From Meghimatium bilineatum (Eukaryota > Mollusca > Gastropoda > Stylommatophora > Philomycidae), in the NCBI GenBank assembly GCA_034231615.1, contig CM067317.1:50922282-50986281 (forward strand): a DNA stretch of 64,000 bases, in the 5' to 3' direction. Below the pieces are notes generated by a model, which searched no databases, had not been told where the DNA came from, and worked only from the letters and a program-made list of their open reading frames with translations. This document shows positions 55,195 through 64,000 of this stretch, piece by piece. The translations under genes were made by a program, and so were the position numbers. Each line of letters begins with the position of its first letter. Within the stretch, counting starts at the first letter, position 1.

Positions 55195-55350
55195 TGACAT
55201 ATTCAAATGTCATTACATTTCCTACAAAGTAACAAGACGCATTATAGGCTTTATATCAATTTGCAGCCATTTTAAAAGCGTATAAGAATGTCAATATTCA
55301 TATATGAGTAATAACTCAAATGTGTGTATGGGAAAACAAACAAAGGGATT
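55195..55350. repeat. dispersed repeat, copy 2
   Basis: CATTTCCTACAAAGTAACAA, TTTGCAGCCATTTTAAAAGC and ATGAGTAATAACTCAAA match 16385-16560 in order. Confidence 0.55.
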
Positions 55351-55703
55351 ATAGTACGAGAAAACAAACTCGTAATTAATAAGCTTCTTATTCTGGTTCT
55401 TAGAATCTATCCATAGTACAATGTGTGGTCTTCAGATTTCTCCATAGCTGGAGGGCTCACACATTCGATTCTTGTCTAGGAATGTAAACAATTCTCAAAT
55501 TTCTTACTTAGATGAAGGTAACTCTATGATCGTTTACTTTAAAGTCATGCTTTTAAAGTATTCTAGCAAAATTCAAAATAGCACAAATTCTAGCAAAATG
55601 GTGTTGTGCTTTTAGTGTATCACCTACTAAAGCGTTAGAGAGAAAATGTAAATGTGTTGTAAAAGATATGGTATTCATTAAATCTTTTTCACACGCACGC
55701 ACG

Positions 55704-55734
<31 letters not shown>

Positions 55735-56160
55735 CGTAAATAAAAATAACACGGTGCGATAAAGTCGAGTTGGGTTACCTTTCATAACTTACAGATCTAA
55801 GAAGTTTACGTATCACTCTTAGCTTTAATCATCACTTTAAATAGAAATAAATTCCCTGAAAAGTAAAATAAGGGATCAGTAACTAAAAAATAGTGCACAA
55901 GCGCTTGATATAGAAAACGAGAACACTGAAGTGATTGGTAAATATATAATCGCGTTGTATGTATTAAATTCCCATTAATATGTTCTCACTGCGCACAATT
56001 GAATTCTAACAGGTAGGGCTTGAAACAGGGTAATCATGTTTGACTAATCACTGGAAACACACATAATCACTCACACACAAAATGACGTTTTGACTAAAAT
56101 GCCATTATCTAGAATATATACACAAATATATTTAAAAAGCAACGAGCAGGAACGATACAA
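55351..56160. other. non-coding stretch with (AC)n
   Basis: (CA)n microsatellite at about 55691-55725. No gene recognised. Confidence 0.4.
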
Positions 56161-56164
56161 CTGA

Positions 56165-56945
56165 TATTCATATTGCCTTACAAAGTGTGGAGATTACCGG
56201 AAGGTTTGAAACTAGGTCAGAAATGACACAAACAGAAAAACCACAAAAATACACCCACATACATGTACACACGAGACACACAGAAATGACTGAATTGAAG
56301 CAACGTGATATCAACCATACGACTGGCGCTCATTGATCCCGGAATTGTATCAATATATATATGTATATCTGTTCTCAAGCTCGTGACGGGTCCGGTCGCG
56401 AGAGAAACACGCCTTAATGGTCGTCACCATATTATCCTGGGCTCCACGATGCCTGTACCATTGAATTGCACGTCGACAGGATACCACGAATCATTTGTTA
56501 TGCTGTGTAGCTGTTCGCAGAATCGGTCAGGAAGCCTCCCTACCAGTTTCACCTATATAAGTCATGGTGCAAACTTGCAGATGATGGCATAGATGACGTT
56601 ACGTGACACACATGAGACACTCTCTTCAATGGTGAAGGTGGCCTTGGGGAATGTGACAAGAGGGTCTGTGTGACATAGGCACAGTCGTAGCATCTAATGC
56701 GTTTGCAGCTGATGCTACTAAAATGATTGTGGACGCCAGGCTTGAGATAAATCCGAACCAGTAAATCACTGAGGTTCTTGCCACGTTTGTACGCAACGTA
56801 AGGCGGATCGCAGAATAATACACGCGACTTGGGATCAGACTGGAGAAGAGGAAGGTGTCGGAGTAGGATATGACCAGACCACATACCAAGTACCTCCATA
56901 TCACACTCAGGTAGTCTCAAGGCATTGAAGCTCTTCCTCAATCTG
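56165..56945 (-). pseudogene. Penelope-like element, truncated copy with GIY-YIG region
   Basis: Minus-strand frame 56941-56549 reads GMWSGHILLRHLPLLQSDPK, DPPYVAYKRGKNLSDLLVRI (the P-x-x-x-x-F/Y-R-R-x-K-N-L-R-D-L-L-V linker of Penelope-like elements) and CKRIRCYDCAYV (Cys-rich linker). A second frame gives TIEESVSCVSRNVIYAIICK and GRLPDRFCEQLHSI, the GIY-YIG nuclease with its Y-I-G-E-T-G-R block damaged. The end and 3' UTR (GTGTGTCTCGTGTGTACATG, TTTCTGACCTAGTTTCAAAC) match 58150-58350. RT is missing. It meets a plus-strand copy head to head at about 56940. Confidence 0.82.
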
Positions 56946-58350
56946 TGTCTACCTCTACTCCCATCCGTTTTGCTGAGTTTGTACTCATTCTTAACTCCTT
57001 TCAGTTCGAAGGGTACGTCTTTGACCAGATCAATGGCGTCGCAATGGGCACCAAATGAGACCCAACTATGTCTGTTTGTTTATAGGTCACCTTGAGCACT
57101 AGGTATGATAATCCTATGGTGTTTCCTTCCCATTGATGTTCTATAGGTATATCGATGATGGGATCGATATCACGGACATGGTTGAAGTTGATTTGTCACG
57201 CTTCATACACTTCCTTGATAACTTTCATCCGGCTATCAAGTTCACATCCGAGATTCCTACCTCCCATGTGAACTTCAGGACATATCCATAACTATCCATC
57301 CCTCCTGCCTCAGCATATCGGTACACTACAAACCGAATGTTTACAGCTTTCTTCTATACACCTCCTCTCATCCCTCTGCTTGTCACGATTCCCTTCCATT
57401 CACTCAACTTCGTCTCCAGCGTATGTCCAGTGCTGAGGAGGACTTTCTCGATAAAGCACACGACATAAGGGATTTATTTCGCTGTCGCTTATACCCTGAC
57501 ATGGTCCTCAAGTCTGCCGAGTGACGAGTGTGCAGCCTCTCCGGCCAGGAAACCCTCTCTAACACTTGAAGGTCTTCCGCTTCTGACAGGGCAAAACTTG
57601 TTCTCACTTTCCACTCCCATAGCGCTGATGTTCATCATGTCCTACCCCGACACCTTCCTCTTTTCCAGTCTGATCCCAAGACGCGTATATATTCTGCAAC
57701 CTTACCCCCCCCCCCCTCCCACTTCTGGTTGCGTACAGACGCGACAAGAACCTTAGGGATTTACTCTTCCGGGGTCATCTTAAGAGTGATGTCACCAATG
57801 ATTTTGGCACCATCAGCGACAAACACATTAAATGCTACACCTGTGCCAATGCCATCCAGACCAAGCTTGCCATATTCCCCAAGGCCACCTTCACTATTGA
57901 AGAGGGTGTCTCATGTGTGTCCCGTAACGTCATATATGTCATCATCTGCAAGTCTGCACCATGACATACATAGGTGAGACTGGTAGGGAGGCTTGCTAAG
58001 CAATTCTGCGAACACCTACACGGCATAAAAAAAACCATTCGGGTTATCCTGTCAACGTCCACTTCAATAGCACAGGCCATCGGGGCGCCCAGGATATTAA
58101 GATGACAGAGATTAAGGCGTGTTTCTCTGATGACCGGACCCGTCACGCGCTTGAGAATATATGAATTTTGCATTCGTAAACCTTTCGACATTAATGAACG
58201 CCAGTGTTATGGATGATACGATGTTGTTCCGACATTGCTCTCTTTGTCTCGTTTTCACATGTATTTGGGTGTATTGTTGTATATTTCCTGTTGGTGTCAC
58301 TTCTGACCTAGTTTCAATCCTTCCGGCCATCTCCACATTGCGCTAAGCCA
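56940..58350 (+). pseudogene. Penelope-like element, RT part plus GIY-YIG endonuclease
   Basis: Blocks in order: STPIRFAEFVLILNSFQFEG, FDQINGVAMGTK then a stop (A-M-G-x-x-x-A RT block), RYIDDGIDITDMVEVDLSRF with catalytic YIDD near 57151-57165, FLDNFHPAIKFTSEIPTS, SSHPSACHDSLPFTQLRLQR, SAEEDFLDKAHDIRDLFRCR, a SYPDTFLFSSLIPR piece, then NVIYVIICK near 57925 and YIGETGR near 57967-57990. The last are the two halves of the GIY-YIG nuclease. HFNSTGH and FCIRKPFDINERQCYG close the protein at about 58210. A poly-C tract interrupts the linker at 57706-57717. RT N-terminal blocks are missing. Frameshifts throughout; inactive. Confidence 0.85.
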
Positions 58351-58539
58351 TGTGAACGCCAGTCTCTGCTGGTTTTTTTTAAATGCATATGTGTATGATA
58401 TTTCGATCTATCTATCTATTGTCATTACCACTTGTGCCGTTAAGCGACGTGAGGGGATTCAGAGTTTTTGTCTTTGGCCATTTGAGTTGCATTGGCCATG
58501 GTGATCTGTCTATTTAATGTGTTTTAAAAAAAAATTATC
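58351..58539. other. non-coding spacer
   Basis: Short (ATCT)n at 58405-58420; nothing else. Confidence 0.35.
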
Positions 58540-59010
58540 TCTGCCCATCTAGTTCTTGGTCTTCCTCGTACCTTGTAGCTCTCACTTCTGCTGACGTATG
58601 CAGGAAGGGCTGGTTGCACAGGATTCATTCTCATGACGTGACCAAACCATCTGGTTGCTGTCTCTCGATGTGGTCTTGACTTAAGATAGTCTTTTGCTTC
58701 TTTCCTGATATCTTCATTTCTCCGACGGTGTCTTCTCATGACATTGATAGCTTTCCCCAAACATCTCATTTTGCAAACTGTGATCTTTTTCACTAGTATC
58801 TTTGCCAAGGGCCATGTTTGACATTGGTAACACAGAGTTGGTATAAAAATACTATTTATCAATTGTCGTTTTGTAGCCATGCAGATTGATAGGTGTTTCA
58901 AGTATTGGTGACAGCTGGTAAATCACAGCATTGGCTTTTTGGCACCTTGTTTCAATCTCTCTGTTGAGTTTGCCATCCTCCGTAAATATGCTTCCTATGT
59001 AAAAATACTT
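58540..59010 (-). pseudogene. RTE-like LINE, thumb to C-terminal domain
   Basis: From 59010 the minus strand reads SIFTEDGKLNREIETRCQKA and NAVIYQLSP, then frame 58901-58524 gives KRQLINSIFIPTLCYQCQTW, VCKMRCLGKAINVMRRHRRR, EDIRKEAKDYL, RWFGHVMRMNPVQPALPAYV and YKVRGRPRTRWAE. It closely parallels 6190-7320 (SIFTDNGKLEIETRFQKAN, SIFIPTLYQCQTW), so it belongs to the same family with a better preserved C-terminus. Truncated at both ends. Confidence 0.8.
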
Positions 59011-59059
59011 CCTAAGTATCTTGATAAAGGTATGACATCTTGATAAAGGCCTTTTGGTT

Positions 59060-59715
59060 GAAAAATGATTTAAAATTATTATGTACTGTGCTACACCAAT
59101 GTTTTAAATATAGTCTGTACTAAGATACACCCGTGTTTTAAACATGTCCTGTACTGACCTTTAAATATGTTCTGTACTAACCTACACTAGTGTATTAAAC
59201 AACTTCTGTACTGAGCTCCAGCAATGTTTTAAATATATTCCGTACTGAGCTCCAGCAGTGTTTTAAAAATCTTCTGCACTGTGCTACACCAGTGTTTTAA
59301 ATATGCTATGTGCTGACCTCCAGTTGAGTTTTAGTTATGTTCTGTACTATGCTGTTTAAAAAAAAAATTGTTCTGTACTGTGCTCCAGCTGTATTTTAAA
59401 TATATTCTGTACTGAACTCTAGATATGTTTTAGCTGCCTTATGTACAATGCTGCATCTGTGATTTAAGTAATCATGTGTGTTGAGCTTCTACTGTGGTTT
59501 AGATATTTTCCTTGCTGAGATAAAACTGTGTTTTAGATATCTAGTGAGCTTGGATCAAACTGTATTTTAGATATTTTCTTTGCTGAGATCAAACTGTATT
59601 TTATATATCTAGTGAGCTTAGATCAAACTGTATTTTAAATATCGTCTGTGCTTTGATCCAGACGTGTTTTAGCTCTTCTGTACTCAGCTCTAGCTGTGTT
59701 TTTAGAATATATCAC
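59060..59715. repeat. degenerate minisatellite of about 36 bp, about 17 copies
   Basis: Unit type TTCTGTACTGTGCTCCAGCT plus GTGTTTTAAATATG. Copies differ at many positions and in length (33-40 bp). This is the most diverged array of the window, so probably the oldest. Confidence 0.88.
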
Positions 59716-60029
59716 ACATCACAATCTATAAAATACCACAACAGAGAGCAAAGAAAATCAAGACTGCCATGCCATGCATATCGTAGGAGACTACTAAGGT
59801 AAAAGTGATTTTTAAAACCATGCTGAAATCGAATGTATCAACTCCGAAAGGAGAATATATTGCTGCCAATGTGTACACTATGATAATACATTCCAATCTC
59901 CGAATTACATCATCTGTTTAAGTGTAAGTTTGAGAACAAACAGATACACACAAAAAAGATAAAGGGGATGATGATAGGGCGACGAAAATGAGACAAAAAA
60001 AAGATGGATCTATCTATCTATAAACTCAT
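59716..60029. other. non-coding stretch
   Basis: No feature recognised except an (ATCT)n run at 60006-60019, probably the 3' tail of the following LINE. Confidence 0.35.
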
Positions 60030-60345
60030 AAACCATCAGGGTCGTAGAAGTGGCACATTGGATTCATCAACAGAGTCCTCCAGCGATTTATATCTTTAAC
60101 GATGCCAACGAGGGGGGGGGGGGGTAATGGTCTCTTGTCCAGTCCTTGCTGTTGTTTGTCCACGTTGTCTGTCAATAATTGTCCTCTGCTTCGTTCACCT
60201 TGGACCGTTCCCAGTAGTATTGTTTTCGACAAAGGAATAATGTTGCATACATGTCCAAACCATGCCAGTTTCATCGTTTCACTATTGAAAGAAATGGCTA
60301 TTGTGAATGAGATGGATATCAGATAAATATCAGCTGAGCGTGACA
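60030..60345 (-). pseudogene. LINE 3' end, family of 41745-42960, with (AGAT)n tail
   Basis: Minus-strand frame reads FNSETMKLAWFGHVCNIIPL, SKTILLGTVQGERSRGQ, NVDKQQQGLDKR and IVKDINRWRTLLM, matching WFGHL..., SKTILQGTVEGGRSRG and RIAEDRIRWRTLC of the better copy. A poly-G run (60112-60124) sits in the linker. The tail (TAGATAGATAGAT on the minus strand) lies at 60006-60019. Confidence 0.78.
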
Positions 60346-61039
60346 CTGATAGAAGCGGGAAAATTAGTTCAAGATCAATAGGAGTTTTAAAAGTCTGTGG
60401 TAACTACTACAGCGTATCCATGTTATGCTACCTGATGATGAACATATATGTGAATATATATATATATATACATTCAAGGTTAATGATGAACATAGAAACA
60501 TTCTTATTTAATAATAATGGTAATTAGATGCCAATAAGAAGTAACATATACAAATTAGAAAGTAGGTACGTACATGGCATGGAATCGCTAACTAACATAG
60601 CATGTGTTTTATATAAGAACCTCAATAAATTGTATGTTTCAGAAATCATTATACTGCGTCGCAGGCAAACAAATATGATTATGAAGCTAATGGCATACAA
60701 CTAGCCATTTCGACTGGAATTATCTAGTTGATCGAAATGACTATGCGCGCTTGTATGGACGTGTGAGATTGTTGCCGATGGTAAATTTAGTTGTACTGGC
60801 AAGAGGGCAGTCTAAAAAAGGTTGAAAAGGAAGTTCATGGAAAACCTTTTCACTTCGTTTTGGTAGACTGTTTCTTGGGTCCTTTTCTACTCTTTTTGTA
60901 TATAGTGCTAAATATCTTATTTATTTTATATGTGTTACCGGCGAGCTACTGGAACAATCAGTATACATACTCTTGGTCGTGTGATGGGAGAGGTCGAGCA
61001 CTTATGGGTTTGCCCAGAATGCGTCTTAGTCGATTCTGA
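60346..61039. other. non-coding stretch
   Basis: TA run at 60455-60470. The 82-codon frame at 60791-61039 has a hydrophobic stretch but no family resemblance. Confidence 0.35.
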
Positions 61040-61150
61040 AAACTAAAACTAAACTAAAATTATAAACTAAAAACTAAACAATATCTAAAATTAAACTAAA
61101 ATTAAACTAAACTAAAAATTAAACTAAAACTAAAGCTAAATTAAAGCTAA
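61040..61150. repeat. (AACTAA)n-type simple repeat
   Basis: AAACTAAAACTAAACTAAAAT variants over about 110 bp, resuming briefly at 61258-61292 after an intervening segment. Confidence 0.9.
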
Positions 61151-61151
61151 A

Positions 61152-61256
61152 ATTCTTCAGTGTTCATTCTCGAAATCCCGCAGGCTTTTTTGTAGCAGGA
61201 TATTGATCCTATTAGATTTGCAGCTCAATGTGGTCCAGATAATGAAAATGTGTTGA
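61152..61256 (-). mobile_element. GAA-tailed SINE-like 3' fragment
   Basis: TTCTTCAGTGTTCATTCTCG and CCCGCAGGCTTTTTTGTAGC AGGAT correspond to the 3' end of the 281-bp element (TTCTGCGTTCGTTCTCAAAC, then CAGGATGTAGTCC). Only about 100 bp with low similarity. It splits the flanking simple repeat. Confidence 0.45.
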
Positions 61257-61292
61257 AAAATTAACTAAACTAAAAATTAAACTAAACTAAAA

Positions 61293-62139
61293 GTGACATG
61301 TTTTATATTCCTAAACGAGAAAAGGTGGATGGGCGCTGTTAACCATGTGCCTACAATCCTCTTCAATTCTCCACCTTATATGATGGGTTTGGCGCGAATA
61401 TACATCAATTAAACACTGACATCTGTGAAATTCTCAGCATCTTCAAGAAAGATCGTTGGCATTCTTATAAAAGATGTTATTATATAGTAACTCCCAAATA
61501 AGCAAGACACCGATGGGTAATCAGATTACTTTGAGGCCATTCTAAAACAATAAATGCTCGTGAAGTTCTAAGAACTTGTCTGACATCATTTAAAAAGTGT
61601 GTAGGAAATGCACTTGCTGTATTTCGTTGTATTATTTTTCTGAATCAACTTGCCTGCTGGGACTAGTAAAGCCCAAAGCAAATATTCAAGTGTAGAACTA
61701 AGTGGCATTGCCAAAATGTGTAGGGTGTCACTGTACTAAAAGCATGACACAACTCAATTGTCATAATACAGATGAAATTCATATCAGAAAGCACAAATCA
61801 TTATGTATCATCATCATCACCATCATCTTTAGAAAATACATATCTTGAAAATTAATGGCACTTGAAATATTTAGCGTAAGGCGACACCTGTATAAGTTTT
61901 CATTAGGAATTCAGAGTAGCGTACTTCAGTGTTACTCTGGATTGTTACTGCAGTGTTACTACAGACAGCTGAATGTGGTATATTTATACTCAATCACAAC
62001 TAATGATAATTACTATCTGCTGTTGATAATTGTATATCATAGTGTCATTCATTTTAATTTCAGCATTCGCAATGTGCTGCATCTGCACACAATCTTGTCA
62101 AGAGACAAATATGTTCATAAATGGCACCAGTTTCTTGTC
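61293..62139. other. non-coding stretch, possible 3' UTR of the following gene
   Basis: No repeats of note apart from ATCATCATCATCACCATCATC at 61808-61829. On the minus strand an ATTAAA hexamer at about 62058-62053, roughly 85 nt past the stop at 62140, could be a polyadenylation signal for the exon upstream. Confidence 0.3.
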
Positions 62140-62518
62140 TCAAACGTCTGCATGAATACAATCATTCAACTTAACGATCAACGGTTCTAACGGTTTCTTG
62201 TAGATAGGGCTGTGTTTAATCGACTTCTCGTTTAGAATCAAGGAGTTAGGTCTATACATGTAGTAATCTTTGTTATTACTTCTCATTGTTGATTTGTTTT
62301 GCTTGCATATTCCTCTTAGATTGTCTCCCAATGTTTCTTCTATATTTGTGCACATTGGATTGCTTCCCTTTGCTTCCACATCCTGGTCACTCTGTATGCG
62401 CCTCCTATAGAGCCATATAAAAGTACATACAGAACCACCAATGCAGAAACTAGCAACAAATAAGCAAACAGCTATGATGAAGACGTCAGCCATCCCCACA
62501 AAGGTAAGTATCACAGAT
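62140..62518 (-). CDS. candidate terminal exon of a single-pass membrane protein
   Basis: The minus-strand frame is open from the presumed splice acceptor (62521-62519, CAG preceded by a run CTTTCTTTTTTTTTTAAAA) to the stop at 62140, about 126 codons. After SVILTFVGMA it has one hydrophobic segment DVFIIAVCLFVASFCIGGSV plus CTFIWL, closed by YRRRI. This is a type I-like transmembrane helix with a basic stop-transfer. A 90-residue hydrophilic tail follows (SNPMCTNIEETLGDN, NNKDYYMYRPNSL, KPLEPLIVKLNDC). The acceptor would be phase 2. Composition is protein-like and unlike the repeats. I recognise no family. Alternative: a short protein starting at the ATG at 62493. No upstream exon was found within the window. 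Confidence 0.4.
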
Positions 62519-62521
62519 CTG

Positions 62522-63378
62522 TTTTAAAAAAAAAAGAAAGTTGTGGTTATAGAAGTTTATTTGATGATAATGACGATGGTGATAATAATTACGATGAAAT
62601 AACTCATTTAGCTGTGAGCAAGTAGCTCTTGACAGTCAATAAGCTTTCTGACAAAAGCACATGTGCTTCTCAGCTGAGTAGCCAAGGCAACACCGATTTT
62701 GTTGTCGCAAAGGCATGGTTATGCCAGGTGGATTTATGGATACCAGACCCGGAGGGTGAGTTGGGTGTTTTAGCCACCCCCACCCCAACTTAGAAAATGT
62801 AGTATTACTTTTAGCAATAGGAACTTAACCAAAAGGTCGATACAAACCCATCCCTTATCGTTTTTCCACTAAAAGGTCTTTAAATTTTCCTTCAAAAGGT
62901 GGAATTTATAAATGAAAAAGGATTTTTTGTTAAATAATTAAAACCCCCTCTTCACGGTAGTCATATCTACGGCCTTGATGGATAGGCCTATATATTTTTT
63001 TCCCCAAAGGGAGACATTCTAGTCCAGCAGTATGCCTTCAATTTAGCCAATATTTTATTCTTTTCTTTAAGTGTCTATACTTTCCTGAGAATTATGTCAA
63101 AGTTTAAACTGTTAGTGTGCCGTTTAAGTCATTCGGTCGTCGACCACATGACTCGGGTTTGAGTCCACTTATTCCTCGTGTCTTGAAAAAATAAAACGCA
63201 AATAAATACACTCCACAATCTACAATAGAAACCAGGAAAAGGCTACCAGCGATCATACTAATGTCAAGAAATGTCACCACCACTAATCAGATGAAGCGGA
63301 TAGCGACATCGTGTGCGGTTTCTGGTCAACCAATGACAAACTCTCACAAAAGAAGAGAAGCAGTAGCATAAATGTATA
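62522..63378. other. non-coding stretch (possible intron)
   Basis: If the exon at 62140-62518 is real, this is intron. It contains a perfect 14-bp palindrome AAGCACATGTGCTT near 62655-62668 and a possible B-box-like GGGTTTGAGTCCA at 63156-63168. No coding recognised. Confidence 0.35.
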
Positions 63379-64000
63379 GAATCTTTAAAGACATACTAGT
63401 AGCCCTAATTTAAAGACATACTAGTAGCCCTAATTTAAAGACATACTAGTAACCCTAATTTAAAGACATATTAGTAACCCTAATTTAAAGACATATTAGT
63501 AGCCCTAATTTAAAGACATATTAGTAACCCTAATTTAAAGACATATTAGTAGCCCTAATTTAAAGACATACTAGTAGCCCTAATTTAAAGACATACTAGT
63601 AACCCTAATTTAAAGACATATTAGTAACCCTAATTTAAAGACATATTAGTAACCCTAATTTAAAGACATACTAGTAGCCCTAATTTAAAGACATACTAGT
63701 AACCCTAATTTAAAGACATATTAGTAACCCTAATTTAAAGACATATTAGTAACCCTAATTTAAAGACATATTAGTAGCCCTAATTTAAAGACATACTAGT
63801 AGCCCTAATTTAAAGACATACGAGAGCCCTAATTTAAAGACATACTAGTAGCCCTAATTTAAAGACATACTAGTAACCCTAATTTAAAGACATATTAGTA
63901 ACCCTAATTTAAAGACATATTAGTAACCCTAATTTAAAGACATATTAGTAGCCCTAATTTAAAGACATACTAGTAGCCCTAATTTAAAGACATACGAGAG
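63379..64000. repeat. 25-bp minisatellite with 174-bp higher-order repeat, runs off the window
   Basis: About 25 copies of TAATTTAAAGACATACTAGT plus AGCCC. Two variable sites (ACTAG/ATTAG and AGCCC/AACCC) and one 24-bp variant (ACATACGAGAGCCC) define a seven-unit block of six 25-mers plus one 24-mer. The block occurs twice in succession at the right end; the marker CGAGAG is at 63821 and 63995, exactly 174 bp apart. The array is cut by the window edge. Confidence 0.97.

Noticed and set aside
56305..56592. 95-codon plus-strand frame
   Set aside because: Antisense of the Penelope-like GIY-YIG region, which reads convincingly on the minus strand.
63379..64000. CRISPR array
   Set aside because: Regular short repeats but no variable spacers, and the context is eukaryotic; the same applies to the arrays at 21955, 24430 and 36655.
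63379..64000. Telomeric repeat
   Set aside because: TAACCCTAA occurs once per 25-bp unit and alternates with TAGCCCTAA; there are no consecutive hexamers.

Overview
This is a window of an animal nuclear genome, with no bacterial gene organisation. It is AT-rich, has no long intact gene, and is crowded with decayed non-LTR retrotransposons (LINEs), SINE-like retroposons, a Penelope-like element, a Tc1-like transposase remnant, (TA)n microsatellites and at least a dozen unrelated minisatellite arrays. The LINE C-termini resemble RTE-, jockey/I- and C2H2-tailed types that are common in marine invertebrates, so a lophotrochozoan (for example a mollusc) is plausible. The species cannot be fixed from this sequence.

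Layout. 1-8 kb: RNase H-bearing LINE remnants (236-1440, 5535-5930, both minus), RT scraps at 2.4 and 2.7 kb, a 46-47 bp minisatellite (3274-4125) made from the 3' end of the LINE beside it, a decayed RTE-type RT (6190-7320) and a 40-bp array. 8-13 kb: a 23-bp array, then a non-coding 1.4-kb repeat core (copy 2 at 33.4-34.7 kb, partial copy 3 at 12.6 kb), each full copy lying between arrays. 14-23 kb: a second RNase H LINE (14395-15760), a zinc-finger LINE tail inserted into a minisatellite (17731-18240), a 591-bp (CCAA)-tailed retroposon (19758-20348), and a 55-bp array. 24-38 kb: large 25-27, 21, 44, 38 and 43 bp arrays, a second full-length (CCAA)-tailed retroposon carrying a (TA)n expansion (30879-31568), and a purine-rich tract. 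39-45 kb: a tRNA-derived SINE nested in a LINE with 16-bp target duplications, the best RT of the window (41768-42811), and several LINE tails. 45-56 kb: GAA-tailed SINE copies, a Tc1 remnant and LINE 3' ends. 56-58.4 kb: two truncated Penelope-like copies head to head. 58.5-64 kb: LINE tails, a degenerate minisatellite, a candidate host exon for a membrane protein (62140-62518, minus), and a 25-bp array with 174-bp higher-order structure that runs off the window end.

No host pathway can be reconstructed. The readable biology is how the repeats interact. LINE tails seed minisatellites, elements insert into arrays and into each other with visible target-site duplications, and paralogous empty sites allow several insertions to be dated relative to one another. 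The only likely host coding sequence is the exon at 62.1-62.5 kb, and it is tentative. All function calls come from motif reading by eye; no database search was run.
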